A DNA stretch of 64,000 bases, from the NCBI GenBank assembly GCA_016707205.1, contig JADJHZ010000015.1:25540-89539 (forward strand), written 5' to 3'. This document shows, piece by piece, positions 1 to 9,812 of this stretch (position 1 is the first letter of the stretch; every line of letters begins with the position of its first letter). Under the pieces are notes generated by a model, which made no database searches, was not told the origin of the DNA, and saw only the letters and a program-made list of their open reading frames with translations. This DNA comes from Haliscomenobacter sp. GTDB taxonomy: Bacteria; Bacteroidota; Bacteroidia; Chitinophagales; Saprospiraceae. Position numbers and translations under genes: made by a program.

Positions 1-2
1 CG

Positions 3-2357
3 ATTCCCGTCGTTCCCCTCGTGTTCCTCGGAGATAAAATCGACACCGAAGCCGACGGCCAGCCTTCCGGTACGGGCAATGGCGACGACGCCAACCCGCT
101 CCAGGCTGACGACGAAGACGGCATCATCTTCCTCACGCCAATGCAGCCTGGCAATACGGCGCAACTGGCCTACTATGCGACCAACAACTCGCCTACTGCA
201 GCCCGCCTCCACATCTGGGCGGACTGGGATAACGACGGCACCCTCGATCCGGTGACCGTAGTCAATGCAGTTGATCTTGACCTGGCAGCGAATACAGCTA
301 TCGCCAGCAACGCCAAGCGGATCATCACCTTCCAGGTGCCGCTGAGCGCTACCTTCGACGGCGGGAAGGTACACTTCCGCTTCCGGATCAGCTCGCATCC
401 CGATTTCCTTGCCACTCCAAGCCCTCTGGGCCTTGCTCAGAACGGGGAAGTGGAAGACTACGTCGTGCCGCTCTTCAAGGTGGGTAGCCTGGTCTGGGAA
501 GACCGCAACAACAACGGATTCCAGGATGCCGAAGAGATCAATCTGGGCATCGATAGCGTTCGCGTCGTCATGCGCTTCGGCGGTATTGACCCAACGACCG
601 GCGCTTGCGACTCCGTTACGCAAAATACGATTACCGATCTGAATACCCTGACCCGCGATGCGCGCCCAGGCGATCAAATCACCGACTACGTGATCGATAC
701 CCTGACCAGCAACGGCGGGCAGTACATCTTCGTCGGTATGATCGAGGGCTTCTACCAGGTCATCGCCGCCGATACCTTCGGCTTGACGCCGACCCGCTTC
801 GACTGGATCAAGAACGTGACCGAAGAAGACCGCGACAGCGATGGCAAACCATACCGGAATCCTTGGGAATACGCGAACAACGAACGCCGGCAGTCCAAGA
901 GCCAGGAATGGAAGATGCTCGCAGCGACCATCGGAACAGACGAAGAAGGGATTCTCGATCAGCGGAATCCGTTCCTGCCCGATCCGAACGAGCACGGCGA
1001 TCCGTTCCCCGATAACCGCGTCGAACAACGCATCGACTTCGGCTACGTGGGCTACGACTTCGGCGACCTCGACAGCTCTCTGGTCCACAATCCTTCTGTC
1101 AGTAACTTCAATACGGAAGAAGACGGCATCGCCGGGCACCCCGAAGGACCGAAGCATATCGTTACTCCTGATCTCCGCCTTGGCCGTTGCCAGGACGTAG
1201 AGTGGGAGGGACAACCCGACCCGGATGCAGGTGCAGAATTCAAGCCCGTGCCGGTAGAACTTGGCGGCGGCGACGATCCGATCGCCAGCTTCAGCACGTA
1301 CCCGGCCTTCCCATACGATCCTTCGCAGGGCCGCCGCTGGCCATTCAACATCGCAGCGAACGCTTGCGGCGACGACGAAGACGGTATCCGTTTCAATACC
1401 CCGATGGTGGCAGGCTACGACGCGCAGATCTCTGTGCGCTACAACGCCAAGCTCAACCTCGATGGCCCGGATGCTTACCTGCATGCCTGGTTCGACTGGA
1501 ACGGCGATGGAGACTTCTATGTCAACGGCAATCCGGCGATGGGTATCGATCCAGACGAGCACGTCATCTTTACTGCGCTCGATGGCGGCGCCATTTCCCT
1601 GGAGCCGATCACGAAAGCGGTTGAACTGGAAATGAGCTACCTGACTTCTCCGGATGACTCCATCCGCCTGACCTTCAAGGTGCCTGCCAATGTGAAATAC
1701 AACAACGGCAACATGCTGACGCGTTTCCGCATCAGCTTTGACCCGCGTCTTGGACCGGACGGCATCCTGGATGCCAGCATCAACTTCCCGAACGCACTCG
1801 GCCTCAACTTCCCCAATCCGCAACCCGGCGCCGGAACTTCTCAGGTGCCTGGCGGCGTGGTCCCTTACGGCGAGGTAGAAGATTACTTCATCTCCCTCTC
1901 GAAAGTGGGCAACCTGGTATGGGAAGACCGCAACTACAACGGTCTGCAGGATGAACTGGAGCCTCCGATCGCCAATGTGCCGATCCGCCTGGAATTCGCA
2001 GGAATCGATGGCATCTTTGGAACCGCTCCAACGGATCCGTTCGAATATGTATACCACGACACTACCGATGCCAACGGCATCTACTACTTCTGCGGCCTGA
2101 TCGGCAACGTGGATCCTTCCGGTATTCCAAATCCGACCTACCGCCTGGTCGTTTCCGATCCGGACGATATGACCTCGACGTACAACAACCCGGATCCGTC
2201 CGACGACAGCTGCATCGACAACAACAGCAACGGCGACGATGAACTCATCGATGGGGAAATGCTGACTATCGGCGGCATGACCAAGTTCGAACGGGTCACG
2301 ATGGATACCTTTACGATCCTGAATCCGATGATGTTGTGCGTGGATGAAAACGGGTAA
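3..2357 (+). CDS. Giant GEVED/SdrD-B surface protein, N-terminal part (5' end outside window)
   Basis: The frame is open to the first bases of the window, so the true start lies upstream; the GTG at 21 is only the first start-like codon. The visible ~785 residues alternate two modules. GEVED modules carry an acidic DEDG motif, a WxDWxxDG calcium-loop-like motif and the GEVEDY signature (near bases 450 and 1870). SdrD-B-like modules begin VGxLVWEDRNxNGxQD (near 480 and 1905). This is the layout of exported Bacteroidota adhesins. The stop at 2355-2357 falls inside a linker, and the adhesin reading continues in another frame, so this and the next entry are probably one gene. Export would be by T9SS through the C-terminal domain of the next entry. 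Ligand unknown. Confidence 0.85.
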   Translation: MPVVPLVFLGDKIDTEADGQPSGTGNGDDANPLQADDEDGIIFLTPMQPGNTAQLAYYATNNSPTAARLHIWADWDNDGTLDPVTVVNAVDLDLAANTAIASNAKRIITFQVPLSATFDGGKVHFRFRISSHPDFLATPSPLGLAQNGEVEDYVVPLFKVGSLVWEDRNNNGFQDAEEINLGIDSVRVVMRFGGIDPTTGACDSVTQNTITDLNTLTRDARPGDQITDYVIDTLTSNGGQYIFVGMIEGFYQVIAADTFGLTPTRFDWIKNVTEEDRDSDGKPYRNPWEYANNERRQSKSQEWKMLAATIGTDEEGILDQRNPFLPDPNEHGDPFPDNRVEQRIDFGYVGYDFGDLDSSLVHNPSVSNFNTEEDGIAGHPEGPKHIVTPDLRLGRCQDVEWEGQPDPDAGAEFKPVPVELGGGDDPIASFSTYPAFPYDPSQGRRWPFNIAANACGDDEDGIRFNTPMVAGYDAQISVRYNAKLNLDGPDAYLHAWFDWNGDGDFYVNGNPAMGIDPDEHVIFTALDGGAISLEPITKAVELEMSYLTSPDDSIRLTFKVPANVKYNNGNMLTRFRISFDPRLGPDGILDASINFPNALGLNFPNPQPGAGTSQVPGGVVPYGEVEDYFISLSKVGNLVWEDRNYNGLQDELEPPIANVPIRLEFAGIDGIFGTAPTDPFEYVYHDTTDANGIYYFCGLIGNVDPSGIPNPTYRLVVSDPDDMTSTYNNPDPSDDSCIDNNSNGDDELIDGEMLTIGGMTKFERVTMDTFTILNPMMLCVDENG

Positions 2358-2364
2358 CTAGGAT

Positions 2365-5300
2365 GTGGGCAACGTGCCTCCGGAATTACCGGAAGCCCGC
2401 CATCCTCCCAGGATGCACTCAACAACTTCCCGGATAACCAGTACGACGAGACCCGCGACTTCGGTTATTCCGGATTCGATTACGGCGACCTGCCGATTGC
2501 CAGCTGTAAAGGCCGGCTCCAACTATCCGACCCTGCGCGACTCCATGGACGGGCAGTTTACCGGCAAGTTTGGCGCACGCCACGTGATCCAGCCGCGCTT
2601 GTACCTGGGTAAAGGCGTAGACGCTGAGCTCAACGGTCAGCCCGACGACGACGCAGGCAGCAAATTAGGCGGCGACGACGACGACCAAAGCAAGTTTGTC
2701 AAAGGCGACGGTACGGACGACGAAAGCGGCGTATTGCTGCTCTCTCCGCTCCTCCCGGGCGAACGGGCCTTCTTCAAGGTCAATTATACCTCGCAGGATA
2801 CGACGTTAGGCTCCTATGTGAACAAAAACGCTTACCTCACCGCCTTCATCGACTGGAACGGCGACGGCGACTTTGGTACTACCGCCAGCCCCGATGCGGA
2901 TGAATGGATCGTCTTTACGCACAAGAAAGCCAGCGGCGCCAGCTTCAATATCGATAATATCCTCGATGTGGCAGACGTCAAAACCATGCTGCTCCCCGCT
3001 ACGGGATCCTTCGGCGTCGACAGCGTAATCCTTGGCTTCAATGTGCCGAACCATGCCGTCTTTGACTCGGGCGTGGTATACATGCGCTTCCGTCTGAGCT
3101 GGACGAATTACGAGACACAGTATCCGACGACCTTCCCGAACGGCCTCGGACCGGACAACAATGAGTTCCATATGGCCGTGGCGCCGTTTGTTAAATCCAC
3201 GCCGCCATTTACCGCGTCTCCTGGACTCGCTCCGGGTAATACCGCCGGCCGCTATCCTTACCCTGTCGGCGAAGTGGAAGACTACGGTATTCCGGTAGCC
3301 AAGATCGGCAACCTGGCCTGGTACGACCACGACGTGTTTGGCGATCAGGATGCGACGGGTGAAGAGGGCGTGGACACGCTGCATCTGGTGCTGGTTTGGG
3401 GCGGTATTGATCCCGCTACCGGCCAACCCGATACGGTAGGTTACCAGACGCCGGAAGCGGTGTTCGCCAACCTGTCCAAAGGCCCTGTAACCGACATCCT
3501 CTACAACCGGACTTTGATTCCGCCTACTGCCTTCCCGGCCAACACCTATACGCCGGAAGGAGGCATCAAGAAGACCGGCGTATCGACCGAGAACGCAGTC
3601 AGCGGCATGTATTCCTTCCGCGGACTGATCCCCGGACGCTACTATGTGATTCCGGAGAAATACCTCCAGCGCGACAGCACCAGCTTCGTCGACTTCTGGC
3701 CGAAGCACCGCGTACTGACGCTGCAGGACAACCCGGGAGTTAACGATAATAACGACAGCGACGGCATCGACAGCACGGGCGCAACCGCTGGCCAGGTCAG
3801 CAAAGGCCCCGGCGCGTTCGTACGGATCAACGACGGCAACCCCAAATATCCGGAGGTATGCGTCAACGACCGTCCGCTTAATGAGAACGGCCTGTTGATG
3901 GACGCCGTAGATAATGCCAACCCGAACTCGAAGGCCTACTTCCTTGACAACCAGTGGGATAAATCCATCGATTTCGGCTGGATCGACGAGCCGAACATCG
4001 AGGCTAACCTCGACATCGTGGGTGTGGACTTTGCCACCAGCCAGGAATGCAAGAACCTCAACGTGATCATGCACCTGTGCATCAAGAACCCAACCGAAGT
4101 GCCGCTCGACAGCTTCATGATGGCCCTTAACCTCAAGCAGGCTTACGGCGACGCATTTGTGGGTAACGTGGAAGTTAGCATCGTGGACAGCGCCTTTACC
4201 ACGTCTTCGGGCAACACGAAAGTGAAGAAGTCCATGACGGGCGCCGTGAGCGCGCTGACGCCATTCATCAACCCGAACTACAACGGCGACTCGAACACCA
4301 ACCTGTTTAACACGATTGGTTCCGGCGGTCAGACCTGGAACGACGGCACCGGCCCCGGCGCCTTCTACCTGCCTGGCGATTCCGTGATCTGTGTGCGGAT
4401 TGAGTTTGAGATCGACGGCGATAAAACAGCTACCCTCAATGCCAATACCCCGCAAGGCTGGTATTCGCAGGCTCAGGTTTGGGCCCGTGCGGTAGGCTTC
4501 AACAAGGCTACCGGCAAGAAGCGTCCGGTCCTCGACTTCCGCTTCTTCGATCCGTTCTTGTCCAAGAACCCTGGCGACGCCTTTGTGGTCAACCCGCGCT
4601 TTGGGCAGCCGATCCAGGTGATGGATTGGTCGGATGAGTTCGACGATCCGATGCCGATGGCCGGTCTGGTTTACCCTGACGGCGGCGATGGCATCCTGTT
4701 CGAAGGGATGGTGGCCGACCGCGGCGCCAATGGCGAATACAAGACCTTCCCGATTCCGCCTAGCGTGACGGGTCGCGACAAGTACCTCGACGAGGACGAC
4801 AGGACCATCCAGAACGATCAGTGCTGGATCCGTACCCGCTTGAACAGCGGTATCAAGGATATCAACATCAGCATGGATAAAAACTGCGAAGCGATAATCA
4901 ATGCGGATCAGTTGGTACCGAACTTCCTGCCCGAGTGTGGTTTCGACAAGTACCCCGAAGGCAGCTACTACCGCGTGATCATCCAGGATGAGCATACCGG
5001 CGAGACTATTTGGGCTTCTGTCGACCGCGTGCCGTTCGACGCCGCCAAGTACCTCCACCGCAAGCTGATCTACAAAGTGCGCAGCGTAGCCAACCATTGC
5101 GAACCCGTATGGGGCCGCCTCAACCTCGAGGACAAAACGGTGCCAGTGGTAACCTGCCCGGTTGGAGGCATGCCTGTAGACAGAAGGGTTTCTGCCGACA
5201 GCAAGACCCTTATTGGTCCAAGGCCGTTTGTCTGCACGGATATCGACAGCGTGTTGAACAAGGAAGCTTCCTGGAAGACCTCCTCTTACGCTTACTTTAC

Positions 5301-8300
5301 CGGCATCGCATCTGCGACCGATTCTTGCGGCACGGTTTACCTCGACCGGGTGAGCGACGCCATCAACTATGTGACCGATTGCGCCATCACCGAGTCCAAC
5401 CGCAAGCTGTATGCCTACATCATCCGGACCTTCTTCTTCCGCGATGAGTTTGGCAACGAAGGCATCTGCAAGCAGCGCATCAACTTCATCCGTCCGACCA
5501 TCGTACTCCCCGAGTGCAAAGTGGAGGTGTTGAACGTGCTTGCCAAGGGCGATACACTGCTTAAACCGGCGGATCTGCTCAGCAAATACGGGCTCTCTGA
5601 ATCCGTGCCTTACTTCCTCAATGGGGCAGGCACCAAGATTTATATTACCCAGAAGGATTACTGTGGATTCTCGGTGGATTACAAAGATGAGAACGTATAT
5701 ACCACGGGTCAGTGCGGACGCAAGATCATCCGTAAGTGGTCGATCTTTGACTGGTGCTACGGAACGGGTACCAACTACCCGACCGATTTCCTCCAGTGGC
5801 CGGCTACCGATAACGATTGCTACACGAATGCACGTTGGGAAGATAAGATCTATTGCTGGGAACAGCTGCTGGTCATCGGCGACGACGCCGCTCCGATCGT
5901 GCTGATTCCGGATATCGACAAGGACGGCTTCAAAGGTTCCGGGTATAAGAAAAACCCGGACAACAAGCCCAATCCGAAAGTATCTACCGCTACCTTCGAC
6001 GCCGAGGATGTGTATGAATTCTCTACCGGCGCGATGGATTGCACCGGCGCCTTCCGCTTCACCAAGGATATGCTTCAGGTGACGAACAAGCAGCCAGGTT
6101 CCTGGTGCTTCAACCTCGCGGTTTTGGTTCGCCGTCCGGTTCTTGACCTGGATGAGCGCCCCACGGGCCAGTTCACCTTGAAAGCGGATCCTACGATCCT
6201 TGTCCTGGGCGATTGCGACAAAGGCTTCAATATTGCCGGCGTACCGATGCCGAAGGATACGAACACCTTCTGGTTCCTCGAAATCCGCGTGTTTGATGCT
6301 TGTTACAAAGACACCACCATCTACGTTCCGTTCCGCATCGTCGATAAGATCGCTCCGGTGATGAAGTGCGACGATAAGCTGAACCTGACGCTCGACAACG
6401 AGGGTGTGGGCAACATCGCTGCAAAAGAAGTGGATGAAGGCAGCTGGGACAATTGCGGCAAGATCGAGTGGATGAAAGTTCGCCGCCCGATCGGCGCCTG
6501 CAGCACCAACTTCATCGCGCTGAAGCGCTTCGTCGACGTCAACAAGAACGGCAAGATCGATGCCGATATCGACTACATCGACGAAAACCGCAACTTCAAA
6601 GCGGAAGATACCGAGTACTTCCGGATCAACAAGGCCGGCGGCGCACTGATGTCTCCGATGCTGGATACGGTACCGGTCTTCTGCTGCGACGGCGACTCGA
6701 TCATGATCGAACTCTGGGGTGCAGATAAGTCGGGCAACCGCAACTTCTGCTGGAATTGGATCCGTCTGGAGGACAAAACAGGCCTCGAGTACCTGATGCC
6801 GTTCCCGCAAACCTACAAGTGTACGGAAGAACGCGATCGCCTGCACCTGCTGTCTATCGCTGGAACGTATGCCGAAAACACCGATACCTACAAAGCGGCC
6901 ATTGCACTCCTGAAAGGGGATGTGACCATTATCCGGGGCGCTTTCTGTACCGGAGTGACGCGCGAAATCGTGATCAGCCCAAGCCTGCACTGCGACGCGG
7001 GCGAGATCTCGATCACGTGGAAACTCACCAAGCCGACTGCTCATGGTCCGCAGGTGACGACCACCGTGCCGGTGAAGATTACCGTTCAGGCGGTTCATGA
7101 GTACAACCTTACCTTCCCTGCCGACGTGAAGGGCTCCTGCGGCGCCATTGCCGATACCGCTAACGTGGTAGACGGCGGCGAACTGGCCTGCGATGTGCTT
7201 GCCGTCCTGGTTCAGGATAAGCGCTACGACAGCACCACGGATGAACTGGGCAACTACTACTGCTACAAGGTCTTCCGTACCTTTACGGTGATCAACTGGT
7301 GCCAGTACGACGAAAGCTGCGGCGAACCGATGCAGTGGGCGGTGATTGTGCCGCGCGACCCAGACAACAACGGCTACAACGGCGTGAATGTCCTCGTACG
7401 CGATCAGTTTGGCGGAGGCCAAAACACGGCGGTTCCTGGTACGGGCCTCTTCAGCGGCTCGGGCATGGACGGCTGGGAAGAAATCTACTACGAAGATGCT
7501 TGCAGTAATGGCAAAAACCTGGTTGCTGAGACCTGCGAACGGGTACTTTCGAAAGGAAACCACAACGACAAGTCTCGACTGTTCTGGTATAACAACAGCG
7601 GTCAGACGGTTTGCGCCAATACGGCCAACTACGGCAACACCGGAAACGAACACTTCGCGTGGATGTTTACTCAGCACATCTACGTGTTGGATGAAACCCC
7701 GCCGGTAGTAGAAGATCCGGGGACGCTGGTATTCTATCAGAACAAGAATACGTGCGATGCCGCGGTCAATATTCAGATTACGGCCTCCGATTCCTGCGCA
7801 AGCACAGAAATCCAGCAAACGCCTTCCGTACTGGGCAACCTGGCGGTTGAACGGATCCGGATTAGCGTGAACGGCGCTGCCACTGCAGAATTGAGCACGT
7901 TGCCTGCTTCTTACGGCGTAACCGTTACTCCGGCTAGCGGAGCGAATGCGGCTAACTCCTGGACCTTCAGCGGTAAATTCCCGCTGGGCAACCATAAGCT
8001 GTACGTGATTGTGCGCGACGATTGCGGGAACCTCTCGACGACGCGTGAAATTCCGTTCTCCGTGGTCGATACCAATGGAACGCCTCCGATCTGCTACCAT
8101 GGCTTGTCTACGGCCTTGATGAAGAACCCGACGACGGGCGAAGGCGAGATGCTCGTTTGGGCTTCCGACTTCGTGGCCAGTCCGGTCGATGATTGCAACG
8201 GCCAAGGTCCGGAAACCGGTCCTACCGGCAAGAAAATCATCAAGAAGTACTATGTCGTGAAGGATAACGGCGACGGAATCTGGACTGCGGCTGATGGCCT

Positions 8301-9699
8301 GAATGAAGACGGCATTCCTACCGAGCCGGCTACTTCGGTAACCTTCGGCTGCGACGACGCCAAGATCTCTCAGGTCAATATCCGCCTGTACAGCCTGGAT
8401 GAAAAAGGGAACTGGGCATGGTGCGAAACCTATGCGCTCATTACCGATCCAAGCAAGATCTGCGCTCCGGTAGCCGCTTCGGCTGCTATTGCCGGCGCGA
8501 TCGCCACGGAGGCTAAGATCAACGTAGAGGGCGCCCAGGTGACCCTCTCCGGACAGGCTCAGCAGACCAACCTGACCAATGCAAACGGCCAGTTCAGCTT
8601 CAATAACCTGACGCTCGGATATGACTACTCTGTGACGCCGCACTTAGACAAGGACTACCTCAATGGGGTATCGACCTTCGACCTGGTGCTGATCACCAAG
8701 CATATTCTGGGCGTTCAGCCGCTGAACACCCCGTACAAACTGATTGCTGCCGATATCAACAACTCCAAGACCGTGACCACGCTGGACCTCATCCAGTTGC
8801 GGAAACTGATCCTGGGTATCGACGCGAAATACGCGAACAACACCAGCTGGCGCTTTGTGGATGCCTCCTACAAGTTCCCGAATGCGGCGAACCCATGGCA
8901 GGCTCAATTCCCTGAGGTCGCAAACATCAACGACCTCGCCGGTAATGTAACCGCTAATTTCGTGGCGGTGAAGATCGGCGACGTAAACGGTAACGCGCTG
9001 GCAAACAGCGTAGTGCGTACCTCCGGCGCCTTCGGCCTGAACGTGGAAGACCAGAAGATGAAAGCGGGTAACGAATACCGCGTGGCCTTCTCCGGTGACC
9101 TTAGCCAAATCGAAGGCTATCAGTTTACCCTGGGCTTCGACCGCAACGCCGTTGAACTGGTCAACATCGAACAAGGACTCGCGAAAGAGGAAAACTTTGG
9201 CATCTTCGCTAAAGACGGCATGGTTACTACCAGCTGGAATGAGGCGCGGGGCATTGGGCGCGGGGCGCAAAGCGAGACGCTCTTTACCCTGGTGCTAAAG
9301 GCCAAAACGGATGTTGCTTCGCTCCGCGAGGTGCTGAACGTGAACAGCCGGATCACGCGGGCGGAAGCCTACCGCGCAGGCGGCGACTTCCTCAGCGTAT
9401 CCTTGAACTTCGGCAATTCCGCCTTCGCTCAGCTTCGGAACTTTGAACTGATGCAGAACATCCCTAACCCATTCCAGGGTGAAACGATGATCGGCTTTGT
9501 TCTGCCCGAGGCCGGGGATGCCACGCTGACGGTTCAGGATGTAACCGGCCGCACCTTGCGGGTAGTTCAGGGCGCCTTCGCCCAGGGCTACAATCAGGTG
9601 ATCCTGAAAGCCAACGAACTGAATGCTACCGGAGTGCTCTACTACACCCTGAAGTCGGGCGACTACGTAGCTACGAAGAAGATGATCATACTCGAATAA
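2365..9699 (+). CDS. Giant GEVED/HYR-like protein with dockerin-like, cohesin-like and T9SS sorting domains (C-terminal part)
   Basis: This is the continuation of the giant surface protein. The ATG at 2365 is probably not a real start: about 45 codons after it look out of frame, and recognisable sequence starts near 2510. Visible in order: a third GEVED module (GEVEDY near 3270), a third SdrD-B-like module, a long stretch of Cys-rich HYR-like modules introduced by DDxAPxV or DKxAPVxxC motifs (5100-8100), a carboxypeptidase-regulatory/dockerin-like block (8480-9000, AADINNSKTVTTLDL), a cohesin-like beta sandwich (9020-9410), and a T9SS type A sorting domain (about the last 85 residues, with NIPNPF and a C-terminal lysine-rich end). 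2444 residues. Expected at the cell surface or secreted; function likely adhesion or matrix. GC-rich codon use leaves long antisense frames, which are not genes. Confidence 0.88.
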   Translation: MGNVPPELPEARHPPRMHSTTSRITSTTRPATSVIPDSITATCRLPAVKAGSNYPTLRDSMDGQFTGKFGARHVIQPRLYLGKGVDAELNGQPDDDAGSKLGGDDDDQSKFVKGDGTDDESGVLLLSPLLPGERAFFKVNYTSQDTTLGSYVNKNAYLTAFIDWNGDGDFGTTASPDADEWIVFTHKKASGASFNIDNILDVADVKTMLLPATGSFGVDSVILGFNVPNHAVFDSGVVYMRFRLSWTNYETQYPTTFPNGLGPDNNEFHMAVAPFVKSTPPFTASPGLAPGNTAGRYPYPVGEVEDYGIPVAKIGNLAWYDHDVFGDQDATGEEGVDTLHLVLVWGGIDPATGQPDTVGYQTPEAVFANLSKGPVTDILYNRTLIPPTAFPANTYTPEGGIKKTGVSTENAVSGMYSFRGLIPGRYYVIPEKYLQRDSTSFVDFWPKHRVLTLQDNPGVNDNNDSDGIDSTGATAGQVSKGPGAFVRINDGNPKYPEVCVNDRPLNENGLLMDAVDNANPNSKAYFLDNQWDKSIDFGWIDEPNIEANLDIVGVDFATSQECKNLNVIMHLCIKNPTEVPLDSFMMALNLKQAYGDAFVGNVEVSIVDSAFTTSSGNTKVKKSMTGAVSALTPFINPNYNGDSNTNLFNTIGSGGQTWNDGTGPGAFYLPGDSVICVRIEFEIDGDKTATLNANTPQGWYSQAQVWARAVGFNKATGKKRPVLDFRFFDPFLSKNPGDAFVVNPRFGQPIQVMDWSDEFDDPMPMAGLVYPDGGDGILFEGMVADRGANGEYKTFPIPPSVTGRDKYLDEDDRTIQNDQCWIRTRLNSGIKDINISMDKNCEAIINADQLVPNFLPECGFDKYPEGSYYRVIIQDEHTGETIWASVDRVPFDAAKYLHRKLIYKVRSVANHCEPVWGRLNLEDKTVPVVTCPVGGMPVDRRVSADSKTLIGPRPFVCTDIDSVLNKEASWKTSSYAYFTGIASATDSCGTVYLDRVSDAINYVTDCAITESNRKLYAYIIRTFFFRDEFGNEGICKQRINFIRPTIVLPECKVEVLNVLAKGDTLLKPADLLSKYGLSESVPYFLNGAGTKIYITQKDYCGFSVDYKDENVYTTGQCGRKIIRKWSIFDWCYGTGTNYPTDFLQWPATDNDCYTNARWEDKIYCWEQLLVIGDDAAPIVLIPDIDKDGFKGSGYKKNPDNKPNPKVSTATFDAEDVYEFSTGAMDCTGAFRFTKDMLQVTNKQPGSWCFNLAVLVRRPVLDLDERPTGQFTLKADPTILVLGDCDKGFNIAGVPMPKDTNTFWFLEIRVFDACYKDTTIYVPFRIVDKIAPVMKCDDKLNLTLDNEGVGNIAAKEVDEGSWDNCGKIEWMKVRRPIGACSTNFIALKRFVDVNKNGKIDADIDYIDENRNFKAEDTEYFRINKAGGALMSPMLDTVPVFCCDGDSIMIELWGADKSGNRNFCWNWIRLEDKTGLEYLMPFPQTYKCTEERDRLHLLSIAGTYAENTDTYKAAIALLKGDVTIIRGAFCTGVTREIVISPSLHCDAGEISITWKLTKPTAHGPQVTTTVPVKITVQAVHEYNLTFPADVKGSCGAIADTANVVDGGELACDVLAVLVQDKRYDSTTDELGNYYCYKVFRTFTVINWCQYDESCGEPMQWAVIVPRDPDNNGYNGVNVLVRDQFGGGQNTAVPGTGLFSGSGMDGWEEIYYEDACSNGKNLVAETCERVLSKGNHNDKSRLFWYNNSGQTVCANTANYGNTGNEHFAWMFTQHIYVLDETPPVVEDPGTLVFYQNKNTCDAAVNIQITASDSCASTEIQQTPSVLGNLAVERIRISVNGAATAELSTLPASYGVTVTPASGANAANSWTFSGKFPLGNHKLYVIVRDDCGNLSTTREIPFSVVDTNGTPPICYHGLSTALMKNPTTGEGEMLVWASDFVASPVDDCNGQGPETGPTGKKIIKKYYVVKDNGDGIWTAADGLNEDGIPTEPATSVTFGCDDAKISQVNIRLYSLDEKGNWAWCETYALITDPSKICAPVAASAAIAGAIATEAKINVEGAQVTLSGQAQQTNLTNANGQFSFNNLTLGYDYSVTPHLDKDYLNGVSTFDLVLITKHILGVQPLNTPYKLIAADINNSKTVTTLDLIQLRKLILGIDAKYANNTSWRFVDASYKFPNAANPWQAQFPEVANINDLAGNVTANFVAVKIGDVNGNALANSVVRTSGAFGLNVEDQKMKAGNEYRVAFSGDLSQIEGYQFTLGFDRNAVELVNIEQGLAKEENFGIFAKDGMVTTSWNEARGIGRGAQSETLFTLVLKAKTDVASLREVLNVNSRITRAEAYRAGGDFLSVSLNFGNSAFAQLRNFELMQNIPNPFQGETMIGFVLPEAGDATLTVQDVTGRTLRVVQGAFAQGYNQVILKANELNATGVLYYTLKSGDYVATKKMIILE

Positions 9700-9734
9700 T
9701 TCCTGCCCGGCTATTCTGCCGGATGGACGACGCG

Positions 9735-9774
9735 ACGGGCTGTTTGGTTATCCAGACAGCCCGTTTCTTTTTTT
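9735..9774 (+). terminator. Intrinsic terminator after the giant surface gene
   Basis: A perfect 9-bp stem (9735-9743 with 9756-9764, ACGGGCTGT / ACAGCCCGT) encloses a 12-base loop and is followed by a T-rich run at 9765-9774. It lies 36 bases after the stop of the giant surface gene and ahead of the next promoter. Confidence 0.75.
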
Positions 9775-9781
9775 GGTTTAC

Positions 9782-9789
9782 TACTTTTG
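9782..9789 (+). promoter_or_regulatory. Bacteroidota -7 box (TACTTTTG)
   Basis: Exact match to the Bacteroidota sigma-A -7 consensus TAnnTTTG, 23 bases before the ATG at 9813 and right after the terminator. No convincing -33 TTTG was found at normal spacing, so the assignment rests on the -7 box and its position. Confidence 0.4.
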
Positions 9790-9812
9790 AGTGTCCCAAA
9801 TCCGAAGAGTTT

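Noticed and set aside
2806..8643. Very long antisense open frame (1945 codons) opposite the giant surface gene
   Set aside because: The protein has no family features; the frame is open because GC-rich codons of the sense gene rarely give stop codons on the other strand.
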